Source: Clostridia bacterium
GTDB taxonomy: Bacteria > Bacillota > Clostridia > Oscillospirales > QAKW01
Length of the DNA: 25,929 nucleotides
Assembly: GCA_017442025.1 (NCBI GenBank)
Contig: JAFSBD010000042.1
Location: forward strand, 1 to 25,929
Reading direction: 5' to 3'
The position numbers and the translations under genes are program-made. This document shows positions 1 through 5,919 of the stretch, in pieces (positions within the stretch are counted from its first letter, which is position 1; each line of letters begins with the position of its first letter). Under the pieces are notes generated by a model. The model made no database searches and was not told where the DNA came from. It saw nothing but the letters and a program-made list of their open reading frames with translations.

Positions 1-1
1 A

Positions 2-19
2 GCCCGCCTGCAGGCGGGC
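2..19. repeat. Perfect GC-rich palindrome at window edge
   Basis: GCCCGCC and GGCGGGC flank a TGCA loop, giving a 7-bp GC-only stem. No T-tract follows, so a terminator role is not supported. The rest of 20-95 holds no gene, promoter or other structure I can support. Confidence 0.5.
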
Positions 20-95
20 GGAAGGGCGGAGAAAGGGGGACGGGATGCCCTGCGCTCAGCATTTTTTCGGCTGCTGCGGGCAAAAGTAAGCTGAA

Positions 96-266
96 TGAAA
101 TATTGCTACGCAATATGAAATAATCCGAACGGATTATGAAATTTTCTGCTACCGCAGAAAGTGAAATAAAATTCGTTCCTTCATATGCCTCGGGCATATT
201 TCACATTTGCGAAGCAAATATTTCATAGCGAAGCTATTTCACTCGTTCCGCAAGGAACGAATTTCA
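96..266. repeat. Hairpin array 1 (linker TGAAAT, then ATTTCA)
   Basis: Short unrelated hairpins are separated by a constant 6-nt linker. TGAAAT occurs at 96-101, 116-121, 137-142 and 162-167. Its reverse complement ATTTCA occurs at 198-203, 220-225, 236-241 and 261-266. Stems include ATATTGC/GCAATAT (100-116), TAATCCG/CGGATTA (121-136), TTTCTGC/GCAGAAA (143-160), ATATGCC/GGCATAT (183-199), ATTTGC/GCAAAT (205-219), TAGC/GCTA (226-236) and TCGTTCC/GGAACGA (243-260). The lone arm at 169-179 is complementary to 254-264, the right arm of the last hairpin. Stems differ in sequence while linkers are constant, which excludes CRISPR and simple tandem repeats. The array lies just beyond the tRNA-Ser terminator. 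Confidence 0.85.
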
Positions 267-269
267 TTG

Positions 270-301
270 AAAAAAGCACTTGCCTTAGCAAGTGCTTTTT
301 T
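270..301 (-). terminator. Terminator of tRNA-Ser
   Basis: AGCACTTGC (275-283) pairs with GCAAGTGCT (288-296) around a CTTA loop. It is flanked by A6 on the left and T6 on the right, so it can work in both directions. On the minus strand it follows the tRNA directly. Confidence 0.85.
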
Positions 302-302
302 C

Positions 303-390
303 TGGCGGAGGAGAAGGGATTCGAACCCTTGTGCCTTTTGGGCAAACGGTTTTCAAGACCGCCTCGTTATGACCACTTCGATACTCCTCC
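303..390 (-). tRNA. tRNA-Ser (anticodon UGA)
   Basis: Read on the minus strand, the acceptor stem GGAGGAG (384-390) pairs with CTCCTCC (307-313). It is followed by discriminator G and an encoded CCA (303-305). The anticodon loop TTGAAAA carries TGA, and a long variable arm (GCC...GGC) marks a class II tRNA. The T-loop GGTTCGAATCC is intact. The UGA anticodon with a class II variable arm gives serine decoding UCA-type codons. The gene is monocistronic, with its own promoter at 405-433 and a terminator directly after CCA. Confidence 0.96.
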
Positions 391-404
391 GTGTTTCTTT
401 CCAT

Positions 405-433
405 ATTATACTGATTTCCTTCGGCAGTGTCAA
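405..433 (-). promoter_or_regulatory. Consensus sigma-A promoter of tRNA-Ser
   Basis: On the minus strand TTGACA (428-433) and TATAAT (405-410) are separated by exactly 17 bp. Transcription should start a few bases before the tRNA 5' end at 390. Confidence 0.9.
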
Positions 434-436
434 GAT

Positions 437-466
437 AAAAAAGCGGCGATTTTAAGAATCGCCGCT
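437..466 (-). terminator. Terminator after the zinc-ribbon protein gene
   Basis: AGCGGCGATT (442-451) pairs with AATCGCCGCT (457-466). In the minus direction it is followed by a T6 tract (437-442). It starts a few bases after the stop codon at 473 and overlaps no part of the tRNA promoter beyond 433. Confidence 0.88.
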
Positions 467-472
467 CAGATA

Positions 473-1042
473 TTATTCTACAGTAGTTTGGTTTTGAATA
501 ATGCGTTTGACGGTTGCTTTTTCCGATTTGAAGCGGAGGAGGTTGATGACCCAAAGGACGAGGGCAAAGGGGTTGAAGAAGAGCTCCAGCACCACCCAGC
601 CCACCGATTGATTTCTTTCGGCGGCGGGGCGAAGATCGGAATAAATCCCGTTCAGATAAGGGGTGAGCTTTGCGGCGGCCACCAGGTTGACGATCCCCCA
701 AGGGATCATCGCCATGGCGCAAAGGGCCAGCAGAAGGGCGGCAAGGCCGGTGCCGAAGGCGGCGACTTTGGAGAGGGTATCGGAATCGAAGACCAGGGCG
801 CCGAGCCCTGCGATCGTCAGCCCGCAAAAGAGCAGGAAGATCCCGCCAAACACCAGGAAAAGAATGCCGACGGTGCGCAGGGCGGTGCGTTCATATTTTA
901 AAAGGCGGTGGGTCTGATCCAAAAAGGATTGCTCCTCGGCGGCGCGGGCGTGGATGGCCTCGGCCTCCACCGATTTTCCGCAACGGTCGCAAAAGCGATC
1001 CTCGGTTTTGAGGGATTTTCCGCAGAAAGGACAATAAAACAT
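473..1042 (-). CDS. Zinc-ribbon membrane protein
   Basis: A 189-residue protein of unknown role. An N-terminal zinc ribbon has C4, C7, C18 and C21 in two CxxC pairs (CPFCGKS, CDRCGKS). After a polar helical linker come roughly three hydrophobic segments (about 57-80, 90-120 and 148-170), so it is an integral membrane protein with a cytoplasmic metal-binding head. Such small 'zinc ribbon plus TM' proteins are common in Firmicutes, and no enzymatic motif is seen. The start ATG at 1042 has AGGAGG seven bases upstream. It has its own promoter (1067-1095) and terminator (437-466), so it is probably monocistronic. It is divergent from the bile salt hydrolase. Confidence 0.85.
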   Translation of the reverse strand: MFYCPFCGKSLKTEDRFCDRCGKSVEAEAIHARAAEEQSFLDQTHRLLKYERTALRTVGILFLVFGGIFLLFCGLTIAGLGALVFDSDTLSKVAAFGTGLAALLLALCAMAMIPWGIVNLVAAAKLTPYLNGIYSDLRPAAERNQSVGWVVLELFFNPFALVLWVINLLRFKSEKATVKRIIQNQTTVE

Positions 1043-1066
1043 TTTTTCTACCTCCTGATTATTTTT

Positions 1067-1095
1067 ATCTTACCATAGGCGGGGGGATTTTTCAA
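1067..1095 (-). promoter_or_regulatory. Promoter of the zinc-ribbon protein gene
   Basis: On the minus strand TTGAAA (1090-1095) and TAAGAT (1067-1072) are separated by 17 bp, 25 bp upstream of the start codon. Confidence 0.7.
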
Positions 1096-1145
1096 CCGTT
1101 TGAGGGGAATGTTAAAGAATAGGAAACAAAAAAGGAGCCATTAAA

Positions 1146-2075
1146 ATGTGTACAGCCATATCCTATCTTTGCTCTGATCATTATTTCGGGCGCACTTTAG
1201 ACTATGAGCAGTCCTATGGGGAAGAGGTGGTGGTTACCCCGCGGGGCTTTTTGCAGGGACAGTATGCCCTGCTCGGCATCGCAACGGTGCGGGAGGGGAT
1301 GCCCCTTTATTACGATGCGATCAATGAAAAAGGCCTTTCGATGGCGGGCCTGCTCTTCGCGGGCAACGCCTGCTATTTCCCGCCCCGCGCAGGCGCAAAA
1401 AATATTCCCTCATTTGCGCTGATCGCATCGCTTTTGGGGGAGTGCGCCAACCTTTCGGAGGCGCGCCGATGGCTGGAGGACTGCGTTATCACCGACCAAC
1501 CCTTCTCCGCCGACCTGCCGCCCTCGCCCCTTCATTGGATGGTGGCCGATCGGAGCGGGGCGTTGGTGGTGGAATCCACCGCCGCAGGGCTGAAGGTTTA
1601 TGAAAATCCCATCGGGGTGCTGGCCAATAACCCGCCCTTCGATCAACAGCTTACCCGCCTGGCCGATTATCAGCATCTCTCTCCCGAAAATCCCGCGCCT
1701 TCCATGGGCTTGCCCCTCTATAGCCGCGGGCTGGGGGCGGTGGGTCTGCCGGGGGATTATTCTTCCCCTTCCCGTTTTGCTCGCGCCGCCTTTGCAAAGC
1801 AAAACCTGCGCCCCGCCCAAAAGGAGACCGAGCGGGTGGGGCAGTTTTTTCACCTGATGGGGGCGGTGGAGGTGCCGAAAGGGTGCCTGCGGGTGGAGGG
1901 GGCGGATGCCTATACCCTCTATACCTCCTGCGCCAATACCGATCGGGGGATCTACTATTATACCACCTATGAAAACCGCCGTATCTCTGCGGTGATGCTG
2001 ATGGGCAAGGAGAGCGGAAATACCCTGCGGCGGTATTCTTTGGGACGTAAGCAGGATATGGGTTGCATTTTATAG
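1146..2075 (+). CDS. bsh: Bile salt hydrolase / choloylglycine hydrolase
   Basis: A 309-residue Ntn-hydrolase of the choloylglycine hydrolase / penicillin V acylase family. These enzymes cleave the amide bond of glycine- or taurine-conjugated bile acids in the cytoplasm. Removal of Met1 exposes the nucleophile Cys2 (MCTAISY). Expected partner residues are visible: R16 and D19 (FGRTLDYE), N74 (FAGNACY), N161/N162 (VLANNPPF) and R210 (LPGDYSSPSRFARAAF). NEKGLSMAGL is the usual family signature. Length is slightly below the usual 315-330. AAAAGGAG lies ten bases before ATG. The family assignment is firm. Choice of bile salt over penicillin V as substrate is an inference from these signatures and the gut-type context. 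No clear terminator follows; the stop is 29 bp before the folT leader. Confidence 0.9.
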   Translation: MCTAISYLCSDHYFGRTLDYEQSYGEEVVVTPRGFLQGQYALLGIATVREGMPLYYDAINEKGLSMAGLLFAGNACYFPPRAGAKNIPSFALIASLLGECANLSEARRWLEDCVITDQPFSADLPPSPLHWMVADRSGALVVESTAAGLKVYENPIGVLANNPPFDQQLTRLADYQHLSPENPAPSMGLPLYSRGLGAVGLPGDYSSPSRFARAAFAKQNLRPAQKETERVGQFFHLMGAVEVPKGCLRVEGADAYTLYTSCANTDRGIYYYTTYENRRISAVMLMGKESGNTLRRYSLGRKQDMGCIL

Positions 2076-2091
2076 CAGGCTATGGTAAAAT
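2063..2091 (+). promoter_or_regulatory. Promoter of the folT leader
   Basis: TTGCAT (2063-2068) and TAAAAT (2086-2091) are separated by 17 bp. The -35 box overlaps the last codons of the bile salt hydrolase. The predicted start is near 2098, just before the riboswitch. Confidence 0.72.
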
Positions 2092-2103
2092 AAAGAAAAT
2101 ATT

Positions 2104-2237
2104 AGCAGAGTAGATCGTTGCGGGTTAGGTGCAAGACTCGGTGTTATCTTGCCACCTTGAGTGCCCAAGGGACGGGGAGTTGTCCTTGGGACGAAAAAGG
2201 CCATGCCTTTGCCGTGCGGCGTTCGCATCCCGTTGCT
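2104..2237 (+). promoter_or_regulatory. Probable tetrahydrofolate (THF) riboswitch
   Basis: From memory of the THF-I family, the 5' core AGAGTAGA (2107-2114) followed by GCG-GTTA-GTG-like sequence (2120-2131) matches well. The 3' core CGGCGTTCGCATCC (2217-2230) resembles the conserved J2/1 segment. P1 can form between AGCAG (2104-2108) and TTGCT (2233-2237). A P2 can form between GATCGTTGC and GCGGCGTTC with one mismatch. Between them lie GGTG-CAAG/CTTG-C-CACC, a long hairpin CCCAAGG/CCTTGGG (2162-2189) and AAAGGC/GCCTTT. The middle is longer than in typical members and I could not place the L3-J2/1 pseudoknot confidently. The gene downstream is folT, the classic target of this riboswitch. 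Confidence 0.72.
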
Positions 2238-2242
2238 GTAAA

Positions 2243-2513
2243 GGTAACAAGATATATCCAAACCTGCCTCAATGCGGGATATTTTGGATATTTTCGCCCA
2301 TTTTTTCTTGATAGGCGCTGGCCTATCTGCGAAAAAGATGAACAAAAATCTCTCAAAATCTCCGCGCGTTGAGGTCGAAGATTTTAAAAAGAGCGGATTT
2401 TTGTTTCATCAAGGCACAAAACGCAGCCAATGCCGGCGCATTGGCGAGTATTTTAACAAAGATGGAGCGAAAATCCGCCTTTTTAAAACAAGGTCTGGAT
2501 ATATCTTGTTACC
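2243..2513. mobile_element. 271-bp palindromic MITE-like element
   Basis: The ends are 22-bp inverted repeats, 2243-2264 and 2492-2513, identical at 21 of 22 positions. They start GGTAACAAGATATATCC on the left and mirror that on the right. Inside are further inverted repeats: 2382-2402 against 2468-2488, and the hairpin GCCAATGC/GCATTGGC (2426-2445). No credible ORF exists, so it would be non-autonomous. TAAA occurs at both flanks (2239-2242 and 2515-2518), a possible but offset target duplication. It sits between the riboswitch and the folT ribosome-binding site and would be transcribed as a large hairpin. Confidence 0.7.
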
Positions 2514-2564
2514 ATAAAGAGAACCCTCTTCTATGCAGTAACGCGATAGGGGAGGTATTTTTTT

Positions 2565-3344
2565 ATGACCGAATGCAGTAATTTTCTCACATCCGCCTAT
2601 TGGAAGGCGGCCTGCGCCGAGCTGAAAAAGCCCAGCCGCCTGGCCTTGGCCGCGCTGTTTTGCGCGCTGAGCGTGGTGGTGGGCGGAATCACCATCAACA
2701 TCACCGTTTCGGTGCAGATCCATTTCACCTTTTTCATCGTTGCCCTGGGGGCGGCGATCTATGGGCCGGTCTGCGGAATGGTGGTGGCGGCGGTGGCCGA
2801 TCTGCTCAATTATATCTTGTTTTTGAGTGCCTACCCCTATTTCCCCGGCTATATGATCAGCGAAATGCTGGTGGCGTTGCTCTTCGGTCTGCTGTTATAT
2901 CGGCAGAAGATCACCCTTTCCCGTCTTTTTATCGGCAAGGCATTGATGAACTTTCCTATCAATGTGGGGCTGGGGTCCTTATGGAGCTGGATGCTTTATG
3001 ATAAAGCCTACCTTTATTATTTTTGGGAAAAGATGATCAAAAATACCCTTTTACTTCCCTTGGAGGTGATGGCGTTGGCGGCCTTCTTTGGGCTGATGAT
3101 CCCCATTCTGGCGCGTATGCGGCTTTTGCCCGCCCAGGAGGAGCGGGAGCTAAGGCGCCTGCGGTTCGGGTCCAGCGCCCTGCCCACTCTGGGAATGACC
3201 TCGCTGGTGGTGGCTTTGATCGGTTGCTATTACGCCTGGGTGATGGCCACCCTGGCCCTTTGGATTTTGGCAGGCTTTCTGCTGGCGGCAGGGATCGCCC
3301 TGCTGATCGCGGCGGCGATCATCAATAAAAAAAGAACAGAATAA
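2565..3344 (+). CDS. folT: Folate ECF transporter S component FolT
   Basis: A 259-residue membrane protein, the substrate-binding S subunit of an energy-coupling-factor importer. The start region LKKPSRLALAALFCALSVV and the segment IHFTFFIVALGAAIYGPVCG are typical of the FolT group, as is AYPYFPGYMISEML. About six hydrophobic segments cover residues 25-170. A further pair (about 205-255) forms a C-terminal extension beyond the usual S-component length of about 170-200 residues, ending in a basic tail. Partners (EcfA1/A2/T) are not in the window and are presumably shared. The start ATG has GGGGAGG nine bases upstream. Folate specificity is inferred from sequence feel plus the THF-type riboswitch upstream. 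A terminator follows at 3347-3381. Confidence 0.85.
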   Translation: MTECSNFLTSAYWKAACAELKKPSRLALAALFCALSVVVGGITINITVSVQIHFTFFIVALGAAIYGPVCGMVVAAVADLLNYILFLSAYPYFPGYMISEMLVALLFGLLLYRQKITLSRLFIGKALMNFPINVGLGSLWSWMLYDKAYLYYFWEKMIKNTLLLPLEVMALAAFFGLMIPILARMRLLPAQEERELRRLRFGSSALPTLGMTSLVVALIGCYYAWVMATLALWILAGFLLAAGIALLIAAAIINKKRTE

Positions 3345-3440
3345 AGAAATCTCTCGATCCATAGCGGATCGAGAGATTTTTATGTTCTACAGAGTACAAA
3401 TGAATTGTACTGCTCTTGCCGACACAATTCATTTGCGTAG
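3343..3440. repeat. Terminator repeat, copy 1
   Basis: This region is repeated in direct orientation at 4098-4193. It begins with a terminator hairpin: AAATCTCTCGATCC (3347-3360), loop ATAGC, GGATCGAGAGATTT (3366-3379) and T-run. It ends folT and can also stop minus-strand transcription from 3735. A second hairpin follows, with AAATGAATTGT complementary to ACAATTCATTT. The copies are near-identical, except that the loop is ATAGC here and its reverse complement GCTAT in copy 2. Confidence 0.85.
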
Positions 3441-3465
3441 GTATAAGCTGATGCAGGCTATATCA

Positions 3466-3735
3466 TTAGATTAAACCTAAAATTTTAAGTAATATACCGG
3501 CATCTTTTAAGCCTTGCAAATATAAACGATCCGCTTCCTCCATGTTGAGGTTGTTTTCTGCTTCCTCTAATCGAAGAATCAATTTCTTTTCTTTTTTCGG
3601 CAAATAATTTTTGATCCGTTCCATATAGAACAATTTTTTCTCACACTTTTCTCGATATGCCTCGTTGCTGACCAGATCCTTATCTACTTTATCTAAAGCG
3701 AGTTCGATTAAAGCCATTTCATAATTTTTATACAT
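3466..3735 (-). CDS. Small helical protein of unknown function
   Basis: I do not recognise this 89-residue protein with certainty. It is highly charged (Lys/Glu-rich) and predicted all-helical, with a C-terminal motif EADRLYLQGLKDAGILLKIL. The size and the helical 'LYLQGLKDA..LL' end recall small Firmicutes proteins of the DUF6809 type, but that is only a resemblance. I choose the ATG at 3735 because TTTGGAGG lies five bases upstream. An upstream in-frame ATG at 3783 would lie between the -10 box and this RBS. The gene is divergent from an XRE regulator, shares the operator region 3748-3818 with it, and is AT-richer than surrounding genes. Confidence 0.7.
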   Translation of the reverse strand: MYKNYEMALIELALDKVDKDLVSNEAYREKCEKKLFYMERIKNYLPKKEKKLILRLEEAENNLNMEEADRLYLQGLKDAGILLKILGLI

Positions 3736-3747
3736 ACTACCTCCAAA

Positions 3748-3850
3748 GTCATTTAAATGGATGATAAATGTAATATAACACATCGCATTTCACTTGTCAA
3801 GTCATTTGTTTGGATGATTTTTAATTCGTTTGAATTATTTGTGTTACAAT
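3748..3850. promoter_or_regulatory. Divergent promoters with paired 18-bp operators
   Basis: For the minus gene, TTGACA (3795-3800) and TATATT (3772-3777) are separated by 17 bp. For the plus gene, an extended -10 TGTTACAAT ends at 3850 with no strong -35. Two direct copies of GTCATTTnnnTGGATGAT lie at 3748-3765 and 3801-3818, identical at 15 of 18 positions and 53 bp apart (about five helical turns). They flank the minus-strand promoter, one upstream of its -35 and one downstream of its -10. The obvious candidate ligand is the XRE protein encoded at 3878. Confidence 0.72.
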
Positions 3851-3877
3851 AAAAGCACAACCTTTGGAGGTGTGCAG

Positions 3878-4096
3878 ATGAAATATGTAAAACGAATTAA
3901 GGATACCCGCATCGATAACGATAAGGTGCAGGAAGATCTTGCTAAAGTTTTAGAGATCACAAAGCAGCAATACAGTCTTTACGAAACAGGTAAACGCAAG
4001 ATCCCTATTGATAAATTTATCAAGCTCTGCGAGTATTATAATCTTTCGTCCGATTACCTTTTAGGGTTAAGTGATGAACCTAAAGCGTTAAAATAA
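3878..4096 (+). CDS. XRE-family HTH transcriptional regulator
   Basis: A 72-residue Cro/CI-type regulator that is almost all DNA-binding domain. Helices run from about 16-30 (VQEDLAKVLEI) through the recognition helix region TKQQYSLYETGKRKIP (28-43). The rest is the usual tail FIKLCEYYNLSSDYLLGLSD. I choose the ATG at 3878 because GGAGG lies eight bases upstream; a longer in-frame start at 3830 would precede the -10 box. The gene is transcribed divergently from the small protein at 3466. It probably autoregulates and controls its neighbour through the repeats at 3748-3818. A toxin-antitoxin role is possible but nothing in the partner shows it. Confidence 0.85.
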   Translation: MKYVKRIKDTRIDNDKVQEDLAKVLEITKQQYSLYETGKRKIPIDKFIKLCEYYNLSSDYLLGLSDEPKALK

Positions 4097-4097
4097 A

Positions 4098-4193
4098 AAA
4101 GAAATCTCTCGATCCGCTATGGATCGAGAGATTTTTATGTTCTACAGAGTACAAATGAATTGTACTGCTCTTATCACAATTCATTTATGTTAG
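4098..4193. repeat. Terminator repeat, copy 2
   Basis: Second copy of the repeat at 3343-3440, starting two bases after the XRE stop codon. The terminator hairpin spans 4102-4134 with loop GCTAT, the reverse complement of the loop in copy 1, while the flanking tail is in the same orientation. A T-run follows the stem, then the AAATGAATTGT/ACAATTCATTT hairpin. It directly abuts hairpin array 2. Confidence 0.85.
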
Positions 4194-4194
4194 G

Positions 4195-4328
4195 GCGATA
4201 TGCTTTTTTACATACCTCGCCTTGGCGAGATATGTAAAAAGCGCGATATATTTGCCATGGGCAAATGCGATATCATTTTGCAAGCAAAATGGCGATATGA
4301 TATAAACCCCGCAAGGGGTTTATATCGC
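4195..4328. repeat. Hairpin array 2 (linker GCGATAT, contracted form)
   Basis: GCGATAT linkers lie at 4195-4201, 4243-4249, 4267-4273 and 4292-4298. A single reversed ATATCGC lies at 4322-4328. Hairpins between them are: a composite stem 4203-4242 with inner CTCGCC/GGCGAG, ATTTGCC/GGCAAAT (4250-4266), CATTTTGC/GCAAAATG (4274-4291) and GATATAAACCCC/GGGGTTTATATC (4299-4326). It has four forward linkers but only one reversed linker, as if the second half of the array-3 plan had been lost. It lies in the 3' region of the radC-like gene. Confidence 0.85.
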
Positions 4329-4329
4329 T

Positions 4330-4348
4330 GCCCAAGCGTTGCTTGGGC
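4330..4348 (-). repeat. Hairpin abutting the radC stop codon
   Basis: GCCCAAGC (4330-4337) pairs with GCTTGGGC (4341-4348) around GTT. The last paired base is the last base of the stop codon of the gene ending at 4348. There is no T-tract, so it is not a clear terminator. Confidence 0.5.
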
Positions 4349-5040
4349 TACAACCCACGATTGAGATAACCGCTATCCTGCATAGAGAGGGCCTCGGATC
4401 CGCAGACGATGATATGGTCCAAAAGGCCGATATCCTTTTCCAGCAGCTTTTTGCGCAGCAGGCGGGTGATGTTGACATCCTGATTGGAGGGCGCAACGCC
4501 GGTGAAATGATTATGGGCCAGCACCACATAGCGGCAATCCTGCCGCACTGCCTCCTTCATCAGTAGTTCGGAATGGACCTCCACCGCATCAAGAGAGCCT
4601 TGATAGAGCAAGGTGCAATCCAGCAGGAGCTTAGTTTGATCCAAAAAGGCAGCGAAAATGCATTCATCGTTCCGCCCTAAAAAGCGGGGGATGAAATAAT
4701 CCATCATCTGGCGGCTGTCCAAAAACCGCGGGCGGTGCTCCGCGCTTTGCTCATAATAGCGGCGGCTGATATCGGGCAGCATCCGCAAAAAGAAGGCGGT
4801 ATGGGGGCCAACACCCTCTACCCGGGTCAGCTCTTCTTCCTCGGCCTCCAAGACCTCCCTCAGAGTGCCGAACTTCTCCAGCAGAGCGTGGGCGATGGGG
4901 TTGGTATCCTTTTGCAAAATGGTATAGCCCAGCAAGAGCTCCAGCACCTCATGGTCGGCAAAGCCTTCCAATCCTGCGGCGCGGTAGCGTTCCCGCAGGC
5001 GGTGGCGGTGTTTTTCGTGAATGGAACGTTCCTTAGGCAA
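4348..5040 (-). CDS. radC: RadC-like JAB1/MPN-domain protein
   Basis: A 230-residue RadC-family protein of the usual length. The N-terminal half has a helix-hairpin-helix-like segment (VEGVGPHTAFFL, about 74-86). The C-terminal half is the JAB1/MPN metalloprotease-like fold with LAHNHFTGVAPSNQD, giving the H176-x-H178 and D188 metal triad. The family normally has HNHP; here Pro is Phe179. The biological role of RadC remains uncertain and the old DNA-repair assignment is doubtful. Translation appears to start at TTG (5040), because GAGGTG lies eight bases upstream and no ATG is nearby. It lies 15 bp after the exonuclease gene in the same operon. Confidence 0.85.
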   Translation of the reverse strand: MPKERSIHEKHRHRLRERYRAAGLEGFADHEVLELLLGYTILQKDTNPIAHALLEKFGTLREVLEAEEEELTRVEGVGPHTAFFLRMLPDISRRYYEQSAEHRPRFLDSRQMMDYFIPRFLGRNDECIFAAFLDQTKLLLDCTLLYQGSLDAVEVHSELLMKEAVRQDCRYVVLAHNHFTGVAPSNQDVNITRLLRKKLLEKDIGLLDHIIVCGSEALSMQDSGYLNRGL

Positions 5041-5055
5041 GATGGTTCACCTCGC

Positions 5056-5895
5056 TTAAACAAATCGAATGGTGCGGCGGATATAATAGGTGCGCCGTTG
5101 GCTTTGCATCACCCTGAGCTTGACCGAAAGGCGGCCATGGGGGGTCTGCACCTCCGCTTCGGCGTTCTTTTCGTCCAGGTTGGAAAAATCCGCCACCTTG
5201 AGTTTTTTGCCGCAGATGGGGCAGGTGATCTTTTTCAGCCGTTTATCCGCCAACGCCTTTTCGGCGGAGCGGAAAGGGGGGAAATAATCCTTGGTACTAT
5301 GCATGCTATGCCAGAGCACGCCGTTGAGCTCGGTATAGTTGCGCACACCCTCTCTGAGGTTGAGTGCGCGGGCGACCCGCGCAGTATAGATGGCATCGTT
5401 GAAGGCGTTATGGATCTGCAGGGTCGGAACAATATTTAACTGCTCCATGGCATATTCCAAAGAAAACTGACGGTTTTCATGGGCGATCTGCCCATTGAAG
5501 ATGCCCTGCAGATTGAGGCAGGGGGGAAGCCAATCTTCCTCCAGATCGTGCATCAGCAGGTTGTCCTTGAGCATCTGAATGTCATCATAGCCCCAGGAGA
5601 GCAGCAGGCAATCCTTGCCGCACCAGGCGCGAAACTCCTCGATCGCCTCTTTGAATTTCTTCTGCCCCTTGAGCATCTGCTGATCGATGCCGGTCATCTT
5701 TTTGATGCGGTGATGCAGCTTGCGGTAGAAGGTGGGGGCGATCAGCAGGTCGATGCAGTCGATGGCTTCGGCGCGCTCGTTTAATTTAACGGCACCGATC
5801 TGGATGATCTCGCCCGAAAGATATATAGGGGAAAGGACCGCCGTTTCCTTGGAGAAGGGCTGGTTCCATTCCATGTCGAAAACAATATAGTTCAT
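5056..5895 (-). CDS. DEDDh 3'-5' exonuclease with C-terminal CxxC
   Basis: A 279-residue exonuclease of the RNase T / DNA polymerase III epsilon superfamily. The ExoI motif is D7 and E9 (VFDMEWNQ). A central Asp lies at 104/105 (SWGYDD). The ExoIII motif is H162 and D167 (HNAFNDA), which makes it the DEDDh subtype. After the nuclease domain (about 1-185) a C-terminal part contains CPICGKKL (C225, C228), a possible half zinc ribbon or nucleic-acid contact. Substrate (RNA or DNA) cannot be told from sequence; the domain recalls KapD/ERI1-like enzymes. The ATG at 5895 is preferred because AGGAG lies five bases upstream; a GTG six bases further upstream overlaps that RBS. The gene is operonic with the genes on both sides (gaps 24 and 15 bp). 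Confidence 0.85.
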   Translation of the reverse strand: MNYIVFDMEWNQPFSKETAVLSPIYLSGEIIQIGAVKLNERAEAIDCIDLLIAPTFYRKLHHRIKKMTGIDQQMLKGQKKFKEAIEEFRAWCGKDCLLLSWGYDDIQMLKDNLLMHDLEEDWLPPCLNLQGIFNGQIAHENRQFSLEYAMEQLNIVPTLQIHNAFNDAIYTARVARALNLREGVRNYTELNGVLWHSMHSTKDYFPPFRSAEKALADKRLKKITCPICGKKLKVADFSNLDEKNAEAEVQTPHGRLSVKLRVMQSQRRTYYIRRTIRFV

Positions 5896-5919
5896 GAACA
5901 CTCCTGAGGTAAATATTTC

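Noticed and set aside
185..901. Plus-strand ORF running through array 1 and the tRNA
   Set aside because: It crosses a tRNA gene, a hairpin array and the antisense of the zinc-ribbon gene, and has no SD.
2070..2581. Small ORFs within the folT leader
   Set aside because: They lie across the riboswitch and the palindromic element, lack good SDs and have no protein-like conservation visible.
3466..4096. Toxin-antitoxin module
   Set aside because: The XRE gene fits an antitoxin or regulator, but the partner is divergent rather than operonic and has no toxin-like catalytic motif.
4195..4328. CRISPR array
   Set aside because: The constant words are only 7 nt, the intervening segments are themselves palindromic, and orientation flips within arrays. 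No cas genes are present.
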